Assembly (NCBI RefSeq): GCF_003473485.1
Contig: NC_053045.1
Location: 522,501 to 586,500, forward strand
Direction of reading: 5' to 3'
DNA length: 64,000 nucleotides
Origin: Medicago truncatula
Taxonomy: Eukaryota; Streptophyta; Magnoliopsida; Fabales; Fabaceae
The notes beneath the pieces are model-generated. The model was not told where the DNA came from. It saw only the letters and a list, made by a program, of their open reading frames with translations, and ran no database searches. The number at the start of each line of letters is the position of its first letter. Position 1 is the first letter of the stretch. Below are positions 12,758 to 22,317 of this stretch, piece after piece. The translations under genes and the position numbers were made by a program.

Positions 12758-14247
12758 ATGACGAATTATTTTCCTTGGTTAACAATAGTTGTAGTTTTCC
12801 CAATAGCCGCAGGTTCCTTAATTTTCTTATTCCCTCATAGGGAAATAAGGTAATTAGGTGGTATAGCATTTCTATATGCTTAATCGATCTCCTTCTAACA
12901 ACCTATGCATTTTGTTATCATTTCCAATTGGATGATCCACTAATTCAACTGACGGAGAATTATAAATGGATCAATTTTTTGATTTTTACTGGAGATTGGG
13001 AATAGATGGACTCTCTATAGGACCTATTTTACTGACGGGATTTATAACTACTTTAGCCACTTTAGCGGCTCAGCCGGTTACTCGAGAATACCAATTATTC
13101 TATTTCCTGATGTTAGCAATGTATAGCGGTCAAATCGGACCATTTTCTTCTCGAGACATTTTACTTTTTTCATCATGTGGGAATTGGAATTAATTCCCGT
13201 TTATATACTCTTAGCCATGTGGGGGGGAAAGAAACGTTTGTATTCAGCTACAAAGTTTATTTTGTACACTGCAGGAGGTTCTGTTTTTTATTAATGGGAA
13301 TTCTGGGTATCGGTTTATATGGTTCTAATGAACCAACATTAAATTTTGAAACATTAACTAATCAATCGTATCCTGTGGCGCTAGAAATAATATTATATAC
13401 GGCATTTCTTATTGCTTTTGCTGTCAAATCGCCGATTATACCCTTACATACATGGTTACCGGATACCCACGGAGAGGCACATTACAGCACTTGTATGCTT
13501 TTAGCCGGAATCTTATTAAAAATGGGAGCATATGGGTTGGTTCGAATTAATATGGAATTATTTTCCCACGCTCATTCAATATTTTGCCCCTGGTTAATGA
13601 TATTAGGTTCTATTCAAATAATCTATGCCGCTTCAACATCTTTTGGTCAACGTAATTTAAAAAAAGAATAGCTTATTCTTCGGTATCTCATATGGGTTTC
13701 ATAATTCTAGGAATTGGTTCTATAAGTGATACTGGGCTCAACGGGGCCATTTTACAAATAATATCTCATGGATTTATTGGGGCTGCCCTTTTTTCTTGGC
13801 AGGAACTAGTTATGATAGACTACGTCTTCTTTATCTTGACGAAATGGGCGGAATGGCTATCCCAATGCCAAAAATATTCACGATTTTCACTATCTTATCG
13901 ATGGCTTCTCTTGCATTGCCGGGCATGAGCGGTTTTGTTGCCGAATTGATAGTTTTTTTGGAATAATTACTAGTCAAAAATATCTTTTCATGATGAAAAT
14001 ACTAATTACTTTTGTAACCGCAATTGGAATGATATTAACTCCTATTTATTTATTATCTATTTTACGGCAGATGTTCTATGGATACAAGTTTTTTAATACA
14101 CCAAACTCTTATTTTTTTGATTCTGGGCCGAGAGAATTATTTATTTCGATTTCTATCCTTATACCCGTAATAGGTATTGGTATTTATCCAGATTTCATTT
14201 TTTCATTCTCGGTTGACAAGGTTGAAGCTATTCTAGCTAATTTTTGA
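12758..14247 (+). pseudogene. ndhD: ndhD plastid gene copy with six or more single-base losses
   Basis: NdhD is the ND4/NuoM-type proton-pumping membrane subunit of the plastid NDH complex. It starts ATG ACG AAT at 12758; many plastids use the second codon, edited from ACG. Frame changes occur at about 12840, 13165, 13215-13235, 13285, 13665 and 13795, and probably once more near 13935-13970. Conserved pieces remain readable between them, such as [21 protein letters not shown] and [11 protein letters not shown]. The last open part runs to the normal stop at 14247 and ends KVEAILANF. The breaks sit in G, T or A runs. Confidence 0.9.
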
Positions 14248-14371
14248 TAGAGCATTTTCATGAATAAATGAATAAAAAAGAGAAAAAAACCTTATGAAAA
14301 AGAATATTTTTCTGTTAGATTCACTTAACAAAAAAAAATTGAAATTATAATCCAATATGTTTGTTGTTTGT

Positions 14372-14449
14372 GAGAACCCTTGAATCATTACATTACTTGA
14401 TTGAAAGGGTTCTCCACGATTTATGGAAAGTAAATATTTATATGCTTTC
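14372..14449. terminator. Two hairpins between convergent ndhD and ccsA
   Basis: gagaaccctt (14372-14381) pairs with aagggttctc (14405-14414), and ggaaag (14424) pairs with ctttcc (about 14444-14449). They lie between the two converging genes and would end transcripts from both sides in a plastid. The first hairpin is also recognisable in the second ccsA copy at about 28350-28392. Confidence 0.6.
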
Positions 14450-14486
14450 CATATTTTTATTTCTCAGGTTCTTTACTCATTGAAAA

Positions 14487-15458
14487 TTAATTAGATGTAA
14501 ATGAACCATAACTATGTAGTCCTATTCCTAATAGATTGATCCCCAAATAACATATCCAAATTATAAGAAATCCGATAGAGGCCACTATTGAAGAATTTAC
14601 ACCTTCAAATTTTTTAGTTTTTCGAGTATGTAAATAAATAGCGAATATGGTCCAAGTAATAAAAGCCCAAGTTTCCTTTGGATCCCAATTCCAATAGGAC
14701 CCCCATGCCTCGTTAGCCCATACTGCCCCTGAAAGAATACCTATCGTTAAAAACAGAAAACCCAGACTAATAATACGATAACCCCAACGATCCAATTGTT
14801 GAATAAATTGAGACCTATAATAATTTCGAGAAGAATAAAAAGATGTTTTTCGTAAAACATTGTTTCTTTCATTCATATTCATGTATTTTATTTCGACAAA
14901 ATCAACTGATTTATTTAAAAAATCCAAATTCTTGGTAAAAGCAAGAATTTGGATGGCTTCTTGAAACGTAATGACTAAAATAGCTACTGATAATAATGAT
15001 CCACATAAAAGAGCTGCATAGGCCAATATCATCATACTTACGTGCATCATTAGCCAATGGGATTGTAGAGCGGGTACTAATATTACAGATTGATGCATTT
15101 TGGTTAAAAGACCCGAAGTCGCAAAGCCTTGGGTAAAAATAACACTTGGTGCGATTATTGTACTTAAAAGGTTTTTCTCCTTTTTAAAACACGGAACCAT
15201 ATGAAAAATGGAAAAACCCCATGAAAGAAAGATTAGTGATTCATATAAATCACTAAATGGTAAATGGCCCGAAAAAAACCAACGAGTAATTAACAATCCC
15301 GTTACACAGAAAAAAGTTATTATCATGGCTTTTTTGGACAAATCATATAATCCTACAATTTCATTGACTAATAAGGTTATCAAATGAATTGAAATAACAA
15401 TTGATATGACGGAAAACGATATATGAGTTAATATATGCTCTAAAGTTGAAAATATCAT
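14487..15458 (-). CDS. ccsA: ccsA plastid gene copy, open and full length (323 codons)
   Basis: CcsA is the plastid haem-handling membrane protein needed to attach haem to c-type cytochromes (system II). The frame is complete from [17 protein letters not shown] to SYGSFTSN. It has several membrane spans and the tryptophan-rich [11 protein letters not shown] motif near residues 240-250, which contacts haem. There is no break in 972 bases, in contrast to the frameshifted genes on its left. A diverged fragment of the same gene lies at 27756-28423. No nuclear promoter or transit peptide is seen, so function from here is doubtful. Confidence 0.93.
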   Translation of the reverse strand: MIFSTLEHILTHISFSVISIVISIHLITLLVNEIVGLYDLSKKAMIITFFCVTGLLITRWFFSGHLPFSDLYESLIFLSWGFSIFHMVPCFKKEKNLLSTIIAPSVIFTQGFATSGLLTKMHQSVILVPALQSHWLMMHVSMMILAYAALLCGSLLSVAILVITFQEAIQILAFTKNLDFLNKSVDFVEIKYMNMNERNNVLRKTSFYSSRNYYRSQFIQQLDRWGYRIISLGFLFLTIGILSGAVWANEAWGSYWNWDPKETWAFITWTIFAIYLHTRKTKKFEGVNSSIVASIGFLIIWICYLGINLLGIGLHSYGSFTSN

Positions 15459-15585
15459 ATCTATAATGAAAATAAATATCTATAATGAAAATAAAAAGGT
15501 ATGAATACTAGGAATAGAAATAGGGAATTGAATTCATTATAGGACTTCTTCTTTTCAAATTTTAAAAATATAGGATAGGATGCCA

Positions 15586-15665
15586 TGCCGCTACTCGGAC
15601 TCGAACCGAGATGCTCTAGCACTGCTTCCTAAGAGCAGCGTGTCTACCAATTTCACCATAGCGGC
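15586..15665 (-). tRNA. trnL-UAG: tRNA-Leu (UAG), plastid type
   Basis: On the minus strand the 80-nt sequence starts GCCGCTATGGTGAAATTGG and ends TAGCGGCA, with a paired acceptor stem, the long variable arm of a class II leucine tRNA, and an anticodon loop reading CTTAGGA (anticodon TAG). The T arm GGTTCGAGTCC is intact. It has the plastid position between ccsA and rpl32. All stems pair. Confidence 0.95.
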
Positions 15666-15844
15666 TTACTCGAAATCATAATAACCAACTCTTTAGTCAA
15701 TCGTCGAGATTGAAAGAATCGCTTAAAGTGCACTATTTATTTAGTACATTTCTTTACTAAACATTTAGTATAAATTGATAATAACAAGTAAATTTAAAAT
15801 TTGTATTTATTCGAATATCAAAAATATGAAAAAAATTAGATTCT

Positions 15845-15909
15845 ATATATTTAGAATCTATTATATATATAGAATCTAATTCTATATATATAATAGATTC
15901 TAAATATAT
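15845..15909. repeat. Perfect 31-bp inverted repeat in the trnL-rpl32 spacer
   Basis: The arm at 15845-15875 is the exact reverse complement of 15879-15909, with a 3-base loop. It consists of A/T-rich sequence (tagaatctattatatatata type). No change has accumulated in either arm. Confidence 0.9.
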
Positions 15910-15972
15910 GTTCCATATTCTATACTAGTATTAGTATAAAATGAGTATTTAAAGAATACTCTTTGAATCGAG

Positions 15973-16152
15973 CTAATTTATATTATTCCAATCCAACATT
16001 TTTATTTTATTTGTTACAAATTTTGATTTACCTGTAAAAATGGATTGAGCTAATGAAAAGGCTTTCAATGCTGTCCAATATCCCTTTTTTTTCCAAAAAT
16101 TTTTACGAATATTTTTTTTTGATATAGAAGTGCGCTTTTTTGGAACTGCCAT
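15973..16152 (-). CDS. rpl32: rpl32 plastid gene copy, open (59 codons)
   Basis: Reading down from the ATG at 16152 gives [20 protein letters not shown] and then [21 protein letters not shown], the plastid 50S ribosomal protein L32, ending at a TAG at 15973. It is full length with no break, although it contains several long A-runs. Position and strand (next to trnL-UAG, facing away from ndhF) match plastid genomes. As a nuclear insertion it has no obvious transit peptide. Confidence 0.9.
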   Translation of the reverse strand: MAVPKKRTSISKKNIRKNFWKKKGYWTALKAFSLAQSIFTGKSKFVTNKIKMLDWNNIN

Positions 16153-16857
16153 ACAATTAGGATAGTTTTTTTATTACTATAGTTCGATGTGAAAGACATT
16201 TGTTCTGTAAATGAAAACGAATTATTCTGTAATTAGCCGTATGTCTTATTTATCTTAATTCCCTCTTTCTTTTTTTCTATCTAAAGTAAAACCATTGAAT
16301 ATTATAAATCTTTTCCAAATATTTCATAGATAATAGATCTATATCTATGGATCTCTTTTTATTGTAATGTAAAAGAATCAATTAGTTCAAAAAGAAACTA
16401 ATTTATATTGTTTTTATAATTTATATCAAAATAAACAAATGTTCTTCGTTTTGGTGTAATGATTTATCCCCACCCTCACTCTATATATCAAAATTTTGAT
16501 TTTATTTATTATTATTTAATTTCATTATTATTTATTAAGAGTCATTTTTCTTAATATATATATATATAAATGACAAACATAGTTATTTATATTACTTATA
16601 ATTAATTAATTAATATTACTTAAAATAATAAGATTTTTTTTTATTTTTACTAGGAATTTGGTTATTGGCCGATTTTGACTTTGTACTTTCCAATATTGGA
16701 ACGATTGTGCAAAGATTCAGAACAATTAAGAATATAAAATTCGATTTATTTATCCACTTTTTATTAACCGAACCCCTTTACAAAAGAGATAAAACAAATG
16801 AATAAGAAACAAAATTCATCAAGAATCAAAATATTTTTTATTCTTTATTTTTTTTGT
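16153..16857. other. Plastid rpl32-ndhF spacer
   Basis: About 700 bases of A/T-rich spacer with TA runs near 16555-16570. No coding sequence is recognised. An in-frame extension upstream of ndhF (16798-16857) exists, but the conserved NdhF start is at 16858. Confidence 0.6.
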
Positions 16858-17874
16858 ATGGAATATATACATCAATATTCATGGATCATACCTTTCATCC
16901 CACTTCCAGTTCCTATTTTTATAGGGGTAGGACTTCTACTTTTTCCTACGGCAACAAAAAAGATTCGCCGTATGTGGGCTTTTCCTAGTATTTTATTGTT
17001 AACGATAGTTATGATTTTTTCGATCGATCTATCTATTCATCAAATCGAGAATAGTTCTATCTATCAATATGTATGGTCTTGGACTATAAATAATGATCTT
17101 TCTTTAGAGTTTGGCTATTTGATTGATTCACTTACTTCTATAATGTCAATATTAATCACTACTGTTGGGATTCTGGTTCTAATTTATAGTGATAGTTACA
17201 TGTCTCATGATCAAGGCTATTTGAGATTTTTTACTTATCTGAGTTTTTTTAATACTTCAATGTTAGGGTTAGTTACTAGTTCAAATTTGATACAAGTTTA
17301 TATTTTTTGGGAATTGGTTGGAATGTGTTCTTATCTATTAATAGGTTTTTGGTTCACACGTCCTATTGCGGCAAATGCTTGTCAAAAAGCGTTTGTAACT
17401 AATCGTGTGGGGGATTTTGGTTTATTATTAGGAATTTTAGGTTTTTATTGGATAACGGGTAGTTTGGAATTTCGGGATTTATTTCAAATATTCAACAACT
17501 TAATTTATAAGAATGAGGTGAATCTTTTTTTTGTTACTTTGTGCGCCCTCTTGTTATTTTGCGGATCAGTTGCGAAATCTGCCCAATTCCCTCTTCATGT
17601 ATGGTTACCAGATGCTATGGAAGGTCCTACTCCTATTTCCGCTCTTATCCATGCTGCTACTATGGTAGCAGCAGGAATTTTTCTTGTAGCTCGACTTCTT
17701 CCTCTTTTCATAGTTATACCCCCCATAATGAGTGTAATAGCTTTGATAGGTATAATAACAGTAGTATTAGGAGCTACTTTAGCTATTGCTCAAAAAGATA
17801 TTAAGAAAAATTTGGCCTATTCTACAATGTCTCAATTGGGTTATATGATGTTAGCTTTAGGTATGGGCTCTTAT
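16858..17874 (+). pseudogene. ndhF: ndhF 5' part, truncated at the insertion edge
   Basis: NdhF is the ND5/NuoL-type subunit of the plastid NDH complex. The start [19 protein letters not shown] is at 16858 and 339 codons are open, including [20 protein letters not shown] and [20 protein letters not shown]. After GSY at about 17874 the plastid sequence (normally RAALFHLITHAYSKAL) is replaced by unrelated sequence. Roughly the last 55% of the gene is therefore absent. The break is a junction, not decay: the part present has no frame shifts. Confidence 0.9.
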
Positions 17875-18430
17875 CAACTTGGTGTTGATACTGTCGCTGT
17901 ATTCATAGGAACCTGTATTCAAACCTTTGACATGTGTTTGGGACTCGAGAGTTTACTATGTTTATGTTCTTGTTCCAGTCCAAAGTGTTTACAACATTTA
18001 TCCGTGTACGTGTAATTTTATTTTATTTTATTTTTTCTTAAATAAGTCTTTTGTACATGCAAATATATCTATCTTAAATTTACATTCTTGAAATTACTAA
18101 TCCTTCCAATCTACCATTGAAAAATTTAATTATTTGACTTTTAGTCCTAATTAGGTTTTTTTGCTGAGGTGGGTTGTCGTTAGCGACGTGGTGCCCATTT
18201 GGCAAGTGATGATTGGGTGAGGTGGTTGGCTTAAATAGGTCTTTCGTCCCTGCAAATATAGGTCGTTTGAATTTCCGTCCCTAAATTTACTAATCATATG
18301 TAATTATGACCATTTTTTCAAATGATTAATATTTGCAATGGCAAAATGGAAGGATTAGTAACTTCTGGGACGAAAATCCAAACGGCCTATATTTATATAG
18401 ACGAAAGACCTATTTAGCCTTTTTTTTAAC
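17875..18430. repeat. Nuclear flank of the NUPT with inverted-repeat element
   Basis: From 18232 the sequence ggcttaaataggtctttcgtc is mirrored at about 18403-18424 by gacgaaagacctatttagcc, giving arms of about 50 bp around a short middle. A diverged direct copy of the left arm lies at about 18047-18110 (cttaaataagtcttttgtac). This looks like a small terminal-inverted-repeat element or a nested pair. I could not find a clear target-site duplication. Confidence 0.55.
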
Positions 18431-18997
18431 AATTTATTGTCTTATTTTAGTTACGTTTTGATCAAACTTAGTTAAATTTTAGTTACTCTTTTTCAAGAGA
18501 ATCGAACACTTAAAGACAAAAAGATAAGCTAAGGATGGTATGAGTGTTAAAAGGGGTGGGAATGGAACGGGTCGGACTTATCTTTGTTTAAAGAGTTGTG
18601 TTATTTGAATATTTATTTATATGACAACTTTTGAAATAATCATAAATTTATAAAGAAAATGTGGTATTGACACAAAAACTAAAACAAAATATGTGAATAT
18701 AAGAGAATGTTGTTAGAAAGGTTGTCAAAAAATAATTGTATAAATATCATTTCTATTGTTTAAATATGCTAGCCTTGTTTAAAACACTAAATTCTAATTT
18801 TGATCTATTAACATGTCAAAAAATTTATCTTAGGTCAATAAAATTTTGCAAATCTTGTACATCCATTTTTTTTTTCATTTTATAAACATATATTGCACAG
18901 ATTTGACATGACATATTGTCTATTTTTTTTCCCTTTCTAATAGGGTTACTTACTCTATAATTTAGAATGAGATGAGAATGATAATGGCAAGAGATTA
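18431..18997. other. Intergenic nuclear DNA
   Basis: A/T-rich DNA with no recognised gene, RNA or repeat structure. Confidence 0.5.
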
Positions 18998-19360
18998 ATA
19001 TTTTGTTTGGGAGTTTAGAGGGGAAGAGAGGGAGAGTTCTTGAAATAAGAAATGAGGAAGTGGAAGAAATAGAGCATATTGAAAAGAAGAGCTTTGAAAG
19101 ATTTATTTTTCTTCATAATACAAAATTCTCCTCATTCAGAGAAACTCAAAAATTGTATAAGATGAGAGTTTTGGATGGTTTACATGATATTATTCAAATT
19201 TCATATATGTAGTTGTAATATTTTTAAAATTAAAAATATATTAATTATAAACATTAATTTATCGTTCTTTAAAAAATATTTTTTTTTACAAAAAATGTAA
19301 AAGTGTTTTCCTTTTCCACCTGCTCTCTTCTCTTCCTCTCCAAACACTCAAACAAAGTTT
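18998..19360. repeat. MITE-like inverted-repeat element
   Basis: The left end, ttttgtttgggagtttagag, is mirrored by the right end, cctctccaaacactcaaacaaa, with G/A-rich then C/T-rich subterminal stretches. The size (about 360 bp) and TIR form fit a non-autonomous DNA transposon. A short ORF inside it is incidental. No clear target duplication was seen. Confidence 0.5.
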
Positions 19361-19769
19361 AAGATGGTAACACAAAAAAGTAGGTGTACTCCTTAAGAAA
19401 TGGAATAAGAGAAATAATAATACCAACAATGAGAATTAACGGTCAGAAGTAAAAAAATAATCCTCTATACTTTTAGCGCCGATTTGTAATACTCAATTTT
19501 TTTATTTTTTTTTTAATCTTAGATGAAGCTGTAATCCACCGAAAATAAACTCACACACAATTGTGAGATCCTGGGTTCAAACTCGAGTCACAACGTCCAA
19601 CCTTGCAATTTTGATATTTGTTGGTTGAGTTAGAACTTCTAGATATATTCTCCTTAAAAAAAAACTTCTAGACATATTCAATTTTGTTTACACAAATAAA
19701 AGAAATTCCAAAGATAAGTGATAGTGATTTAATGTAATATTGGTTAAATTTACCATCATTTGAATTTCC

Positions 19770-19948
19770 TGTTAAAATCTAAAATCAAAACTATATTTAT
19801 CCAAAATATGATAAAAAAAAAATGGAGAAGCCAACGCATGCTCCCTTTCATTCCCTTTTTCAGCTTGTTCCCCTCTTTGTTTTCTCCAATCCTACTACAT
19901 GTTTCACCAACTGTGAAAACAAAACAAACATTAAAGTTCAATGATGGG
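19770..19948 (+). repeat. Diverged inverted copy of the PUX7-like gene's 5' flank
   Basis: This stretch aligns with the reverse complement of about 44820-44976, which lies 180-335 bases upstream of the PUX7-like start codon. Shared blocks include actatatttatccaaaata, tttttcagcttgttc and ctactacatgtttcacca. The similarity covers about 165 bases with scattered substitutions and small indels. It may be a dispersed repeat or a copied promoter piece. Confidence 0.65.
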
Positions 19949-20607
19949 TACAAATAACCAGTACTAGTAATAATCACCACAAATAGAAGTCAAGAAACAA
20001 ACTTTTTTCTTTTGAGCTTTTATACTTTGACCAAATTTGCAAGCTATCATAAATCAAATATTTTTCTTTCCTTTTTCATAATTGCTCTCCAATTTTTTTT
20101 AGAAAACAAGAATAAAACCAGAACAATCTCATGGTCAAAGTGAAGCATGGATGCTATAAAATTGAGAAAAAATACCTCACTATTTCACAACATGAAACAT
20201 AAAAATACATTGTGTATGCTTATGTATACATTGTGGTTTGAAAATAGACTTTTCATTTTTGAGTAAAATAGATTTTTGTGTATGCTTATGTATAACATTG
20301 TGGTTTTAACTTTGACATGCATACCTTATTTAAAAAAATAATAAAAAATAACTTTGACGTGGATATATTATGATGGGCTGATCGGTCCAATTAACTTTGT
20401 GGTTAAATTTTCAATTAGTCATCGCATAATGGATATATCACGAAATTGTTCCATTTGACCCTTATCATAAAGTATCATGTGAATCTTGTGGTGGGACCAG
20501 AGTAGGATTCAACAAAATAGTGTTGTTTGAGATTTCAGGGTTTCGGAATATAGTGCATTTAGTGCTGTTTGGTTACCCGTTTTGTGGGCACAAACGTGAG
20601 TCAAGAG
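19949..20607. other. Intergenic nuclear DNA
   Basis: No gene is recognised. A short direct repeat (tgtgtatgcttatgtata) occurs near 20211 and 20278. Confidence 0.5.
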
Positions 20608-21159
20608 TAGGGGTGGGAATAGGTCAGGTCAGGCCAGACTTTGATAGGTCTGAGCCTGGCCTACGAAATAAATCACAAATTTGAGTCTGGTCTATGGCCT
20701 ATCATAGGCCGTTTTTCTAGGTCTGGTCTGACCTATTTAAAAGCCTGGACTGATCTGAAAGTCTACTTACAGGCCTACTTCACATTAAGGTCATCGAATA
20801 GTTCATTTGGCATACTAAATAGGTTAAACATATCTTAAAGTCTATTTCACTGCAAGTAAATTTCAACTAGATTAAAGCCTACATAAAAGCCTATAACAAT
20901 AAAGCCTATTAAGGGACTAATAGATAGAGAAAAAGATGTTTATATTTTTAATATATGCAATTATTTTAATATAAAAAAAAATATTTTTTAATAAATAAGT
21001 ATTAATAGGTCGGCCTATTAAGCTTAACAGTCTTTTTTGAAGCCTAAATTTGGCCTATTTAACTAAACAGGCTTTCTAAAAAGCCCAGGCCTAGGCCTAT
21101 CTACTAAACAGGTCAGGCCGTAGGCCACTGTAGGCCGGCCTGAACTATTCCCAACCCTA
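20608..21159. mobile_element. Non-autonomous DNA element with TAGGG... inverted ends
   Basis: The left end, taggggtgggaataggtcag, is mirrored by the right end, ctgaactattcccaacccta. The subterminal regions are full of short aggcc/ggcct motifs in both orientations, a pattern of dispersed plant DNA elements. The flanks (tcaagag left, tcagaag right) resemble each other imperfectly and may be a decayed target duplication. There is no transposase ORF. Confidence 0.6.
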
Positions 21160-21700
21160 ATCAGAAGCACTCAAATGCAGTTTTTCTATTTTTGTGGTGT
21201 TTGGGTAACTGCAAAAGTGATTCAGCAAAACGTGATTCAACCCCCCAAACTCACGTCTACCAGAAGCTAAAAGTTGGATCTTTTCAAAAGCAATTTAGGA
21301 ATTCAATTTTTGGTGGCTGATGTGCTTTCCCAAATTACCCATGATATTCTTTTTCATTTTTCGACAAAGTTGTATAAAACACAGCCAAAGTGATGAATTT
21401 TTTGTTGCTCAAATTCTTTCTCGACCCTGTTTCTGCCTTCATGTTACCCTGCATACTTCAACATTCTCTCTCTTTCTTTGAGAAGAAGATGGAATTGGAG
21501 TTTGTATTTATTTATTTTATTTTAATTTTCACAAAATAAAATTGGGTTCTAAAGGCCCGCTAATTAATTTCTCCTATTATGCAAGCCCGTTAAATTTTTT
21601 ACAGATTATTTTTTAAGAAAAAACTTTTTGACAACATTTGTTATTTTTTTACAAGAGAAAAAATTTGTTAATTAATATGTGTAAAATATTTATATAATAT

Positions 21701-22158
21701 TGAAGTAGATAAAATAGTCACAAGGAAGGGGGGGTTTGAATTGTGACCCTTTAAAAATTAATCCTGCCACTTAAAAGTTATTCTCAAGTTGATAACTTGG
21801 AATGGTTAAGTTAACAGACAGACTTCAGAACGTTCTGAAGTATTAGTATAAACACAATTTGAATAATTAAATGTGTTTGTGTGTGTTGTGTTTACTGTAA
21901 GTAAATAGTAAAGAGAAGAGAAGAAGAACACACAGAAATTTATAGTGGTTCACCCAATGTGGGTTAGTCCACTCCTCACAATCTTGTGAGATTTTCCACT
22001 ATGATGCTTGAGATAACTTCTCAAATCCTGCACCTTACAACCTTGTTCACCTGAACAATTACAACAACTGTATTCTCTTAGCCTCAGCAGGCTTACACCT
22101 TTCTTGCTAAGTTACCCACTTAGACTTTACACCTTTCTGCTCAAACTAACACTTTAGT
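21701..22158 (-). repeat. Left-hand (3') LTR portion of the Copia-type element
   Basis: Nearly identical over about 458 bases to the gag-proximal part of the right LTR. It is shorter than the right LTR. Its outer edge is flanked by the aatat target duplication. Confidence 0.8.
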
Positions 22159-22317
22159 ACCTTTTCCTCTGATTTTACCTTTGTCATTGTTTCCAAATGT
22201 CACAAGTCCTCCATCCTTCTTTTCAAAGGTTAGAAAACAATTCCTGTCACCTGTCATGTGTCTAGAACAGCCACTATCCAAGTACCATGGCTTTGTTCTT
22301 GCACCTTGAGGCAAGAC

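Noticed and set aside
16798-16857. Upstream start for ndhF
   Set aside because: The extra 20 codons are not part of NdhF; conserved sequence begins at the ATG at 16858.
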